From the NCBI GenBank assembly GCA_031963465.1, contig JASSUG010000001.1:248001-312000 (forward strand): a stretch of 64,000 bases of DNA, in the 5' to 3' direction. The translations under genes were made by a program, and so were the position numbers. Positions within the stretch are counted from its first letter, which is position 1. Every line of letters starts with the position of its first letter. The notes under the pieces were generated by a model. The model made no database searches. It was given only the letters and a program-made list of their open reading frames with translations, and was not told where the DNA came from. This document shows, in pieces, positions 51,799 to 60,369 of this stretch. Source of the DNA: Mycoavidus cysteinexigens_B (lineage in GTDB: Bacteria; Pseudomonadota; Gammaproteobacteria; Burkholderiales; Burkholderiaceae).

Positions 51799-53703
51799 CT
51801 ACACTAGTGCAGGTTCCCCATTTGCCCCCTTTTGCTTAAGCAAGACTTGATTCACCCGGCTTAAACCCAAAGCACCCTGAATAGACATATTGGTTACCTT
51901 TAGTTTTTTTTGAGATGGGCCCCAGTAGGTGCCTACTTTGAGACTATCCACTTTCTGTTGCCTCACGATATTGCCCGCTTTCCACATCAAAACCCTGCCC
52001 TCGGGCGAGAAATCCACCCATGTTATCTTTCTGCCATCTCTTTCCTTAAACGTACGCAGCAGTTGCCCGCTTTCCACGCTCGATAGCTTTACCGTTCCGT
52101 CTCGACCATTCGATGCTAAAAGCTTGCTATCCGGCGAAAATTTCATGCTACTATCCGGCGAGAATTTCCAGCGACGCACTTCGCTACTATGACCTTCAAG
52201 CGTTTTCCATAATTTGCCGCTTTCCACACTAAATAACGCGCCCTTCCAATTTCCACCCCAGGCTTCAAAAATTGCTAGAAATTCATTATTCGGCGAAAAA
52301 TTAACCAGATAACCGTAAGCATTGAAAGTATGCAAATTTTCTCCACTTTCGACTTTCCATAGCTTAATCTTCGTATCCCGATTACCTGCAGCCACGAATT
52401 CACCGTTTGGCGAAAATCTCACGCTTACTATTCTAGAACGAACATAACTGGGAGAATCAGGAGGATTTTGATGAAGCGTATGAAATACGTCTCCGCTTTC
52501 CACTCTCCATAGTTTCACCGTCCCATCCTTACTCCCCGAAGCTAGGAGTTCGCCGTTTGGCGAAAATCTGACACTAGTTACTTTATCGGTATGTCCTATA
52601 AGGACATGCCTTTCCTTTCCGCTGTCTACCCCCCATAGCCTCACAGTCTGATCCACACTACCCGATGCTAAGATCTTCCCGTTTGGCGAAAAAGCCAAAC
52701 TCCTGACATGCCCACCGTGCCCTTCCAGGATATGCCCTACCTCTCTGCTGCCTACTTTCCACAGCCCTGGTTCACTCCACCACCTTAGCGCTGCCAAAAA
52801 TTTACTATCCGGCGAAAAAACCATACTATCGGAATATTCACCGCTGCCGCCTTCAAACGTACACACTAGCTCTGAATTTTCTGTGCGATACAGATTAATT
52901 TGGTGATCCTGCATTTCAATAGCCAGCCAGCATCCATCCGGTGAGTAAAAACAGTTTTTTGTCGACTTACCATCAATATTTATAACCGGCAGCTCCCCAA
53001 AGTTAACGCCTGCCAAATTCGCTCGTTGTAAATTTGCCCCGCGCAATCGTGCACGACGAAAATTCACATGGCTCAAATCAGCTCCTTCAAATTGGGCACC
53101 ATCAAATTGACCACCGCTTAAATCTGCTCCTGGCACCCGAATCCCTTTGAAATCGTGCCCACTCATATCTACATCAGCTTTGGCCAGCAGCATCAAGGCA
53201 TTCGCCGCTATCGTCTGCACCTCCTCTGTTTTTGACCGTTCGACCCAACTCAATAGCTTGTGCTCCAACTCAGCATCCTCTTCGATCCGTTCTTGCAAAA
53301 ATCTGAATAATGCTGGGCTACCAAGCAATTTCAACAGATCAAAAAAGGCTAGTTTCTCTACAACTTGAGCCAGTTGATGAGAATGCCATAATATTTTTAG
53401 TTGATTTAATGCAAAGGCTTGTAAGCTCTTATCTGATATGGCCACATCGTATTGATAGTCTGCTGGAACCTTTTTCTGCAACAAATGCCATTTCAAAGCA
53501 GGTGAATTTATTGGCTCTCCATTGCGCGTCACAATTGCTGATGCTTTAAAAAACTTCTGCCAGTCTGCCACCTCCAACTGCTTTTCTATGATTTCTCGAA
53601 TCTCGGGTGGAAGCCAGACAGGTAAGGAAGCCAGTGAAGGACTCAGAGATTTTTGTGTTGCTGGATCATGCGTAATGGCAGAGTTTGAGACAGGGCTTAG
53701 CAT
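51799..53703 (-). CDS. F-box-like / pentapeptide / WD40 repeat protein
   Basis: 634 residues from the ATG at 53703 (GAGAG upstream; a TTG 18 bases earlier lacks a site). Residues about 31-70 begin LPPEIREIIEKQLEVAD, with LP-x-E, L at +13 and D at +17 as in F-boxes. Helical segments follow (WVERSKTEEVQTIAANAL), then pentapeptide repeats (about 181-238) and seven or eight WD40 blades, several degenerate. The tail YWGPSQKKLKVTNMSIQ matches the NACHT protein's end. The order equals that of eukaryotic F-box/WD40 receptors. A small local duplication (KFSPDSSMKFSPDS) is seen. No signal peptide. Confidence 0.85.
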   Translation of the reverse strand: MLSPVSNSAITHDPATQKSLSPSLASLPVWLPPEIREIIEKQLEVADWQKFFKASAIVTRNGEPINSPALKWHLLQKKVPADYQYDVAISDKSLQAFALNQLKILWHSHQLAQVVEKLAFFDLLKLLGSPALFRFLQERIEEDAELEHKLLSWVERSKTEEVQTIAANALMLLAKADVDMSGHDFKGIRVPGADLSGGQFDGAQFEGADLSHVNFRRARLRGANLQRANLAGVNFGELPVINIDGKSTKNCFYSPDGCWLAIEMQDHQINLYRTENSELVCTFEGGSGEYSDSMVFSPDSKFLAALRWWSEPGLWKVGSREVGHILEGHGGHVRSLAFSPNGKILASGSVDQTVRLWGVDSGKERHVLIGHTDKVTSVRFSPNGELLASGSKDGTVKLWRVESGDVFHTLHQNPPDSPSYVRSRIVSVRFSPNGEFVAAGNRDTKIKLWKVESGENLHTFNAYGYLVNFSPNNEFLAIFEAWGGNWKGALFSVESGKLWKTLEGHSSEVRRWKFSPDSSMKFSPDSKLLASNGRDGTVKLSSVESGQLLRTFKERDGRKITWVDFSPEGRVLMWKAGNIVRQQKVDSLKVGTYWGPSQKKLKVTNMSIQGALGLSRVNQVLLKQKGANGEPALV

Positions 53704-53933
53704 AGATATGCTCTCGTTCAATTAAAGTTACGACATCAGAAAATTTTTGGTGAGTCCGATCTAGTTACTCGCCTTACTGAGCTTGGGGTTTGAGGCGCAG
53801 TATTCTTTTTAAGAAGACTCGGACAAAATGTCTTTTGATGAAAAATACTGTGACACAGAGGTCCTGTAGGTACGCGCAGCATTACTCAATCACACTAAAG
53901 CAAAATCGCTTGGGAAGACTGTTGCGGTAAGGT

Positions 53934-53960
53934 AAAGAAAGCAAGCCCGCGCTGGCTTAC
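53934..53960 (-). terminator. factor-independent terminator after the PCu(A)C-like gene
   Basis: On the minus strand GTAAGCC-AGCGCG-GGCTTGC (seven pairs, one G-T) is followed by TTTCTTT, 50 bases after the stop. The rest of 53704-54009 shows no gene. Confidence 0.65.
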
Positions 53961-54009
53961 ATACATACGGAAGAGGTTTAGTGCGGGCAGAGGTAGGTGA
54001 GCCGTGGCA

Positions 54010-54534
54010 TCAATAAAGATCAGGCGATGTACGCACGGGTAATCTGATGGCTAGCGTTTCACCTGTTGAAAAAATTAATTTCACGCGCACATTGTCGCCA
54101 GGTGCAATGAGACGTTTAGGGGTCTCAAAAAAGACATGATAGCTATCCGGTTCGAGGGCAATTTGGCCCTGTCCAGGGACAGTCAGCTTATCAGCCTCGA
54201 CCAGTTTTGTAGTGCCGTCATCGTTTTTAACGCTTTGTTTGAATGACGCTTTTTCGTAATCTGGGGTAGTCACAGAGGTCACTGTAAAGACTGCTTTACT
54301 TGGATTTTGAAGTGTGAAATAGCCAGCCCCAGGCTGCGCATTAGGTAGCCAGCGCATCCAAGCTGTGTGTGGCGCTACTCTAACCACCCTCATTTTTTTT
54401 GCCCCTTCTGCCACCGCGTTGGTGGCAAAAAAAGGTGCGGCGAAAAGACTGGCGCACACTAATGCGAGACCAGCAAGTACCCGATTTTTTTTCGTTTTTG
54501 TCTCTGTTGAATGAGCGAAGTTCTTTGTATGCAT
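54010..54534 (-). CDS. PCu(A)C-like periplasmic protein lacking the usual copper ligands
   Basis: 174 residues with a signal peptide (VLAGLALVCASLFAAPFFAT, cleavage after NAVAEG or near). The cupredoxin-like PCu(A)C fold is recognisable: WMRWLPNAQPGAGYFTLQNP, PDYEKASFKQSV, GQGQIALEPDSYHVFF and RVKLIFSTGETL. The family copper motif H/M...M...H-x-M is largely replaced: the first His is Phe/Lys, the Met is absent and the last Met is Phe. The start is ATG 54534, with AGGAG five bases away. Function in copper delivery to cytochrome oxidase is therefore doubtful. Confidence 0.75.
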   Translation of the reverse strand: MHTKNFAHSTETKTKKNRVLAGLALVCASLFAAPFFATNAVAEGAKKMRVVRVAPHTAWMRWLPNAQPGAGYFTLQNPSKAVFTVTSVTTPDYEKASFKQSVKNDDGTTKLVEADKLTVPGQGQIALEPDSYHVFFETPKRLIAPGDNVRVKLIFSTGETLAIRLPVRTSPDLY

Positions 54535-54729
54535 CATATCTCCTTAGTTAAAAAATTGTCTAATGTTAATTAGCACTGCCAAAACTAAGATACAAACGTC
54601 ACCACACGCGGCGCTTACCTTACGTGTTCGCTTACTATAAAAGAGCAAAAAATATTAAGCAATAAATTTTTAGTTTTCAATTAGCCAAGAAGCAACGTGC
54701 TGGGCGCAGGCATTGCGAGACAAGATAGG

Positions 54730-54750
54730 GTGCAGTATTATCAACTGCAC
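54730..54750. promoter_or_regulatory. dyad upstream of the LysR gene
   Basis: GTGCAGT and ACTGCAC (7 bp, perfect) surround ATTATCA, about 90 bases before the regulator. It could be a LysR-type operator. The rest of 54535-54841 holds no gene. Confidence 0.4.
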
Positions 54751-54841
54751 AAAAATAAATATGCTAATGTATCTTTCCCACTTTATTGACCAAACCCATG
54801 GTTTTTAAAACTGTACATACCAACCTTCAAAGGAATGCGCG

Positions 54842-55780
54842 ATGAAAGAAATTAATCAGCGCAGACTACGCTATTTTCATGAGGTATACACCTGCGGAAA
54901 AATTCGTGGCGCAGCTGCCAATTTGAATACGGACACGTCGGTTGTCACGCGTCAAATTAGGCTCTTGGAGGAGGAGGTCGGGGCTAAGCTCTTTGAGCGT
55001 CGCCCACGTGGGGTGGCGCCCACTGAGGCTGCTGAGTTGCTGCAAAAATATTACCAAGTGTGCTATACGCTACGGCAGAATTTAGAGACCGGCTTACAAG
55101 AATTACGCGGCATGAAGCGGGGCATGATTAATATTATTGTGCTCAAAGCGTATAGTGAGATTCTGGTAGAAGATGTCCTGCACGATTTCTGTAAGGAGCG
55201 TTCTGGCTTAAATATTTGTATTAAAGAAGCCAGTACCGCGGATCAAATTGTGGCTGCAGTCGTGGCGGACGAAGCGCATATGGGAATCATGAGTCATTAT
55301 TCTCTCAATGATCCAAAGATTAAATATAGTTTGCGGGTGCCGCTCCCTATTTGCTTGGTGGTAAGTTGCAATCACCCGCTGGCGAGCCAGAAAAAGGTTA
55401 CTTTTTTGGAGGCGGCGCGCTATCCTCTTGCCTTGCCATCCGCGGCCTCTAACCTATGGTCGGTGATTCGAGAGGCTGAGCGCTCTGAGAATGTCCAGTT
55501 GGCTCCGGTTTTTGTCAGTGATTCTATTTCTAGTCGGAAAAAATTCTCGAGTATTGGCGAGGGTGGAACATTTATGTCAGCGCTTGCTGCGCGTCAGGAA
55601 ATTAAGGCTGGCCAACTGGTTGCGCTTGAAGTGGATCATCCCAGTTTTAAATCGTTCCAGTTCTGCCTGGCCGTTAAGCAGAGTAAGCCGTTTCCGCCAG
55701 CGGTGAATCAACTGCTGAGGGTGCTTGAAGCCAAGTTATTGGTTTGTGCACATGCGGCCAAAGATTTGAGCGTTCATTAA
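54842..55780 (+). CDS. LysR-family transcriptional regulator, copy A
   Basis: 312 residues. The N-terminal winged helix (INQRRLRYFHEVYTCGKIRG, AANLNTDTSVVTRQIRLLEE) and a periplasmic-binding-protein-like effector domain give a LysR-type regulator. LFERRPRGVAPTEAAELL is typical. It is clearly paralogous to the protein at 59189-60145. AAAGGA lies seven bases before the ATG. It is followed by a solute-binding protein gene 30 bases downstream, which it may control. Confidence 0.9.
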   Translation: MKEINQRRLRYFHEVYTCGKIRGAAANLNTDTSVVTRQIRLLEEEVGAKLFERRPRGVAPTEAAELLQKYYQVCYTLRQNLETGLQELRGMKRGMINIIVLKAYSEILVEDVLHDFCKERSGLNICIKEASTADQIVAAVVADEAHMGIMSHYSLNDPKIKYSLRVPLPICLVVSCNHPLASQKKVTFLEAARYPLALPSAASNLWSVIREAERSENVQLAPVFVSDSISSRKKFSSIGEGGTFMSALAARQEIKAGQLVALEVDHPSFKSFQFCLAVKQSKPFPPAVNQLLRVLEAKLLVCAHAAKDLSVH

Positions 55781-55810
55781 TATATCGCCAGATGAAATGT
55801 GGAGAAACCT

Positions 55811-56875
55811 TTGATAACTCGTCGCACCGCCCTTAAAAAAATAGTTGCGGCTAGCGCTGCAATCAGTGCCCCTTTTATCTTTACGCCCTCGCGGGCGGCT
55901 GCACAGCGCATCGTCTTACGCGATCCTGGTGGTATTTACACCAAAATATATAACGAAATTTTATATCAACCGTTTACGCAAGAGACCGGTATCGCCGTGG
56001 TGAGTATCCAGTCAGATGCAGAGCCTACTGCGCAGATTCGGACGATGGTCGAGTCCCAGAGTTATCTATGGGATATGGTGGCGATCAGTCATCGGGCCGT
56101 GCACTTCATGACCACTGGCAAGGTCTATCTGGAAAAGCATGGGCTTGAAGATGATCCGATTGTTTCATCGCTGCCGCCCCATTTTAGATCGGCCTACGGG
56201 GTTGGAACGAATGCCTATGCGACTGTGCTTGCCTACAGGACGGACGCTTTCAAAGGGCGTCAAGCGCCGAAAACATGGCAGGATTTTTGGGATGTGCAGA
56301 ATTTTCCAGGCCGCCGTAGTCTACGTAAACTTCCTTTTGATACCATTGAAATCGCCCTGATGGCAGATGGTGTGCCGGCAAGCAGCGTGTATCCATGTGA
56401 TCTGGATAGGGCATTGCGCAGTCTCGATAAAATTAAACCTCAAGTCCCGGTCTGGTGGGGCGGCGGTGGGACTCACGCCGAGCACCTGTTGAAAACTCGT
56501 GAGATTGATTTAGTTCCAGTTTTTAGTATTTGGGCGCAGTCTGCAATTGATGCCGGTGCGCCGGTTGCCATTTCATGGGAACAGCATCTTTATGGATGCC
56601 ACAATTGGGCGATCTTAAGGGGAACGCCTAACGCCGATGCGTGCCGAAAATTTATTCGATTTGCCTGCCAACCAGAGCGGCAGGCGCTGCTTGCGCCATA
56701 CGGAATTGGGCCGACCCATCCCGGCGCTTTCAAGTCAAACCGCATAGATCCGAATTATGCCAAGCGCCTTCCGACGCACCCAGATAATCTAAAGAAAGGT
56801 TTATTTATCGATGCGTCGTATTGGCTTAAGCAAGATGCCATCATCCAACAATTTAACCATTGGTTGTTGCGTTGA
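55811..56875 (+). CDS. solute-binding protein of an ABC-type uptake system, copy 1
   Basis: About 354 residues. The RR signal TRRTALKKIVAASAA suggests Tat or Sec export; mature sequence follows SRAAAQ. Family features of PotD/ferric-type binding proteins are seen, such as SDAEPTAQIRTMVE, DAFKGRQAPKTWQDFWDV and RSLRKLPFDTIEIALMADGV. The TTG at 55811 has GGAG six bases upstream; a GTG at 55799 gives a longer form. Related to the two proteins at 56890-59192. No permease or ATPase gene is nearby, so the transporter must lie elsewhere or be absent. Confidence 0.85.
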   Translation: MITRRTALKKIVAASAAISAPFIFTPSRAAAQRIVLRDPGGIYTKIYNEILYQPFTQETGIAVVSIQSDAEPTAQIRTMVESQSYLWDMVAISHRAVHFMTTGKVYLEKHGLEDDPIVSSLPPHFRSAYGVGTNAYATVLAYRTDAFKGRQAPKTWQDFWDVQNFPGRRSLRKLPFDTIEIALMADGVPASSVYPCDLDRALRSLDKIKPQVPVWWGGGGTHAEHLLKTREIDLVPVFSIWAQSAIDAGAPVAISWEQHLYGCHNWAILRGTPNADACRKFIRFACQPERQALLAPYGIGPTHPGAFKSNRIDPNYAKRLPTHPDNLKKGLFIDASYWLKQDAIIQQFNHWLLR

Positions 56876-56889
56876 GCACCATTCAACGA

Positions 56890-57987
56890 CTAATTGAGCA
56901 GCCAATGATTAAAGCGTTCGATAATTGAACTTTGATTGCTCGCCCAGTACGCAGCATTGCTGAACACCCCTTTTTTTAAATTGTTTGGATAGGTGGAAAG
57001 AAGTTTTGCATGCTTTAAATCAACATGCCCTGGCTTTAAAACCTCAGGCTGGGTCGGCGCAGTCCCGTAAGGCGCAAGCAGCGCTTGCTGTTGCGGGGCC
57101 GAGGCAAATTTGATGAATTCACGGCAGGCGTCGGCGTTAGGCGTACCTTTCAAAATCGCCCAGCTATCACATGCATAGATATGTTGTTCCCATGAAAAGT
57201 CGACGGGTGCGCCATCATGGATCGCATACAGTACTCGGTTGCTAAAAGCCGGGATTAAATCGACTTCGCCGGACTTCAGGAGTTGTTCAGTTTCTGGCGC
57301 ATTGTGCCACCAGACTGAGATGTGTGGCTTGATTTTGTCGAGACTGCGAAAGGCGCGGTCGAGGTCGCACGGATAGACTTGGCTGGGGGGTACGCCATCC
57401 GCTAACAATGCCTGTTCGATGGTTTCAAACGGAGCTTTACGCAGTCCACGGCGGCCAGCAAAGTTTTTCACATCCCAAAAATCCTGCCATGTTTTTGGGG
57501 GCTGACGCCCTTTGAAGGCATCTGTGCGATACGCTAGCACGGCCGTATATACATTGTATCCAACGCCGTAAGGCGAGATAAATTGCGGCATGATGGTGGC
57601 CACGGTAGGGTCGTTTTCAAGCCGATGGGGTTCTAGATAATCTGAGCCCAAAAACTGGATCGCCCGATGACTCAGGCAGGCCATATGCCAGTTGTAATTC
57701 TTGGCGTTGACCATACTCTTAATTTCTGCTGTCGGCTCTGCATTTGAGGGCACGCCGATCACTTCAATGCCGGATGCTTTTGCAAAAGGTTTGAATAGCA
57801 TTTCGGTGTAAATTTGATGGCTATGGCCGCCCGTGGTGCGAATGATAATTCTGGGTTGTTTGGATTGCGCCAACCCCTTAGAAGGCGTGATCACGAAGGG
57901 TGCACACAGCGCGACGGTACCCAAGCCGGTGATCTTCTTGAGCACGCTTCTGCGGTTAGGGTTATGAGCTTGGTTTTTATCATTCAT
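56890..57987 (-). CDS. solute-binding protein of an ABC-type uptake system, copy 2
   Basis: 365 residues with the signal NRRSVLKKITGLGTVALCAP. Its mature part parallels copies 1 and 3 throughout (NAEPTAEIKSMVNAKNYNWH, DAFKGRQPPKTWQDFWDVKN, GRRGLRKAPFETIEQALLAD). AGGA precedes the ATG. It converges with copy 1, 14 bases away, and follows copy 3 on the same strand. Ligand not known; small differences between the copies (SVWWHNAPE versus VWWGGGG) lie in the likely ligand region. Confidence 0.87.
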   Translation of the reverse strand: MNDKNQAHNPNRRSVLKKITGLGTVALCAPFVITPSKGLAQSKQPRIIIRTTGGHSHQIYTEMLFKPFAKASGIEVIGVPSNAEPTAEIKSMVNAKNYNWHMACLSHRAIQFLGSDYLEPHRLENDPTVATIMPQFISPYGVGYNVYTAVLAYRTDAFKGRQPPKTWQDFWDVKNFAGRRGLRKAPFETIEQALLADGVPPSQVYPCDLDRAFRSLDKIKPHISVWWHNAPETEQLLKSGEVDLIPAFSNRVLYAIHDGAPVDFSWEQHIYACDSWAILKGTPNADACREFIKFASAPQQQALLAPYGTAPTQPEVLKPGHVDLKHAKLLSTYPNNLKKGVFSNAAYWASNQSSIIERFNHWLLN

Positions 57988-58008
57988 CTGAGAGTCCTGG
58001 TCGTGTCA

Positions 58009-58094
58009 GCGGGTTACCATTAAGTTGTGGTCAACGGGCTAGCATTAAGCTACGGCTCAAAAATCAAAAAAGCTGCGGCTCAAAAAAATCAAAA
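58009..58094. repeat. short imperfect tandem repeats between the binding-protein genes
   Basis: Two blocks repeat with changes: CGGGTTACCATTAAGTTGTG and CGGGCTAGCATTAAGCTACG, then GCTACGGCTCAAAAATC and GCTGCGGCTCAAAAAAATC. They fill the gap between the two tandem genes. Confidence 0.6.
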
Positions 58095-59192
58095 TTAGTC
58101 TAGCAGCCAGTGGTTATAGCGCTCAATCACTGAGCTTTGGTGGTTCATCCAATACACACCATTGCTGGCCAGGCCTTTGTTGAAATTGTCTGGATAGGTC
58201 GCCAGGAGTTTTGCGTGCTTTGGATCAATATAGCCCGGTTTTAAAACCTCAGGTTGCGTTGGACCAATCCCATAGGGCGCGAGCAGTGCTTGTTGTTTTG
58301 GGTGTGAGGCAAATTTGATGAATTCACGGCAGGCGTCGGCGTTGGGCGTGCCTTTCAGAATGGTCCAATTATCGTATCCATAGATATGTTGATCCCAAGA
58401 ATAGGCCACGGGTGCGCCCGCATCGATGGCAGCCAGCACGCGGTCGGTAAAAGCCGGGATTAAATCGACTTCGCCAGACTTCAGGAGTTGTTCGGTTTCC
58501 GGGGCATTTTGATACCAGACGGAGATATGCGGCTTGATTCTGTCGAGACTGCGAAAGGCGCGGTCGAGGTCGCACGGGTAGACAGCGCTTGGCAATACGC
58601 CATCCGCCATTAATGCTTCCTCGATGGTATCGAAGGGGGTTTTACGCAATCCGCGGCGGCCAGCAAAGTTTTTCACATCCCAGAAATCCCGCCATGTTTT
58701 CGGTGCTTGGCGTCCTTTGAAGGCATCCGTACGATACGCCAGCACGATCGTAAAGACGTTCGTCCCAACGCTATAAGGCGTCATAAATTGCGGCATAATC
58801 GTTGCAATGATGGGGTCTTGCTCCAGTCTATGCGGTTCGAGGTAACGCTGACCCAAAAACTGGATCGCCCGATGACTGAGGCTCGCCATATGCCAATTGT
58901 AAGTGTTGGTTTCGACCATCGCTTTAACTTCTGCAGTGGGCTCCGCATTGGATGGAACGCCAATCACTTCAATCCCAGATGCTTGATAAAAGGGTTTGAA
59001 TAATATTTCTGTGTAGGCCTGCTGAATATAGCCGCCTGAAGTGCGGATGAAGATTTTTTGTTTACTTGCTTTAGCAAGTCCTCTGGAGGGGATGATAATA
59101 AATGGCGCGCAGATTGCGGCGGTACTCAAAGCCGCCATTTTTTTGATGCTGTTGCGGCGGCTAAAGTTGTGAGGTTGCTTTTGATCACTCAT
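58095..59192 (-). CDS. solute-binding protein of an ABC-type uptake system, copy 3
   Basis: 365 residues with the signal RRNSIKKMAALSTAAICAP. Highly similar to copy 2 (NAEPTAEVKAMVETNTYNWH, DAFKGRQAPKTWRDFWDVKN). The ATG overlaps the stop of the LysR gene copy B (ATGA) and has AGGA upstream, so regulator and binding protein are translationally coupled. Copy 2 and copy 3 are tandem duplicates. Confidence 0.88.
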   Translation of the reverse strand: MSDQKQPHNFSRRNSIKKMAALSTAAICAPFIIIPSRGLAKASKQKIFIRTSGGYIQQAYTEILFKPFYQASGIEVIGVPSNAEPTAEVKAMVETNTYNWHMASLSHRAIQFLGQRYLEPHRLEQDPIIATIMPQFMTPYSVGTNVFTIVLAYRTDAFKGRQAPKTWRDFWDVKNFAGRRGLRKTPFDTIEEALMADGVLPSAVYPCDLDRAFRSLDRIKPHISVWYQNAPETEQLLKSGEVDLIPAFTDRVLAAIDAGAPVAYSWDQHIYGYDNWTILKGTPNADACREFIKFASHPKQQALLAPYGIGPTQPEVLKPGYIDPKHAKLLATYPDNFNKGLASNGVYWMNHQSSVIERYNHWLLD

Positions 59193-60145
59193 GTGAGGTT
59201 CCTGACATCGTGGTTAGGGGGGGCGCTAAGTTGGGGCTCAAGGGTAAAAATAGATAAGTGCGCGGAGAGTAAGTTGAGTAATTCCTCCGTGGCTGGCAAA
59301 AGCGGTTTGCCGCGTCTGGTGACTAAAGACAGATCAGTAGACTTAAAAACCGGATGGTCTATTTCCAACGCAATCAATTCGCCCGCTTCGATTTCTTTGC
59401 GCGCTGAGAAAATTGACATAAAAATTACCCCGGAGCCGGCGCAGGCAAATTCTTTGCGAGCGGTGGTTGAATTACTCACAAACACTGGCGTAGGAAACTC
59501 GATTTTTTCTGCGCGTGCGACCGATTGAACCATTTGCGGCAAAACACCTGAAGCGGGCAACGACAGCGGATAGCGGATGGCTTCTGCAAAGCTGATTTTG
59601 TGCTGATGAGCGAGCGGATAATTTTTACTCACTAACATGTATAAGGGCAAAGGCACGCGTGCATAATAGTGAAGGTCAGCGTAGTTTGGACAAACATGAA
59701 CCACCCCTATATGCGAAATGTCCTCGAGAATTTGATTCACGATTTGAATCGATTCGAAAATTTCTTCGATATGCAGATTAATATTAGGATATTGTTGGCG
59801 AAAGTCATTGAATACGCTCATCAGCGCACTGACAAAAGCAGCGGGCATGGCAAGCCGGATCGTGCCTCGCCGCATATCGCGTAGCTCTTGTAACCCCATT
59901 TCAAAATCGACTTGCGCATCACGATTGTGGCGGTAATATTCGAGTAATAACTCAGCTGCGTCTGTTGGCACAACCCCGCGGGGGCGTCGCTCAAACAGCT
60001 TGAAGCCGATTTCGTCTTCCAGCAATTTGATCTGGCGCGTAATCACCGATGCGCTTGTATTCAAACTGTCGGCGGCGCTACGAATTTTTCCACGAATGCA
60101 GACCTCGTAGAAGTAACGTAGCCGCTGTTGATTAATTTCTATCAC
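59189..60145 (-). CDS. LysR-family transcriptional regulator, copy B
   Basis: 318 residues. The N-terminus INQQRLRYFYEVCIRGKIRS with SLNTSASVITRQIKLLEDEI, and LFERRPRGVVPTDAAELLLEYY, closely match copy A at 54842-55780. GTG start with AGGGGG upstream. It heads the leftward operon LysR-B, binding protein 3, binding protein 2, and mirrors the LysR-A/binding protein 1 pair. Confidence 0.9.
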   Translation of the reverse strand: MIEINQQRLRYFYEVCIRGKIRSAADSLNTSASVITRQIKLLEDEIGFKLFERRPRGVVPTDAAELLLEYYRHNRDAQVDFEMGLQELRDMRRGTIRLAMPAAFVSALMSVFNDFRQQYPNINLHIEEIFESIQIVNQILEDISHIGVVHVCPNYADLHYYARVPLPLYMLVSKNYPLAHQHKISFAEAIRYPLSLPASGVLPQMVQSVARAEKIEFPTPVFVSNSTTARKEFACAGSGVIFMSIFSARKEIEAGELIALEIDHPVFKSTDLSLVTRRGKPLLPATEELLNLLSAHLSIFTLEPQLSAPPNHDVRNLT

Positions 60146-60321
60146 CGCAGGCCCCCTTTAAGATGCTACGATTAAGTGGCTTTGAAACATGTCCCCAGCC
60201 CACGAAATATTAGCGCATATCTAATTTGTTTTATTGCCGTTCAGTCAATTATAAGTTTATTCTACCTTAGTCGGCGTTTAGCAATTTTTTTGCCATTGAG
60301 GCACCTTTATACAGCTACATT

Positions 60322-60360
60322 TAAGCGTCTTAAGCACCTTAAGCGTCTTAAACGCCTTAA
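60322..60360. repeat. 9-bp degenerate tandem repeats
   Basis: Four units of about TTAAGCGTC, with TTAAGCACC and TTAAACGCC variants, just downstream of rlmJ. An open frame reading LKRLKHLKRLKRLK across it is rejected as a gene. The 60146-60369 gap otherwise has nothing. Confidence 0.7.
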
Positions 60361-60369
60361 GGGTCGCCA

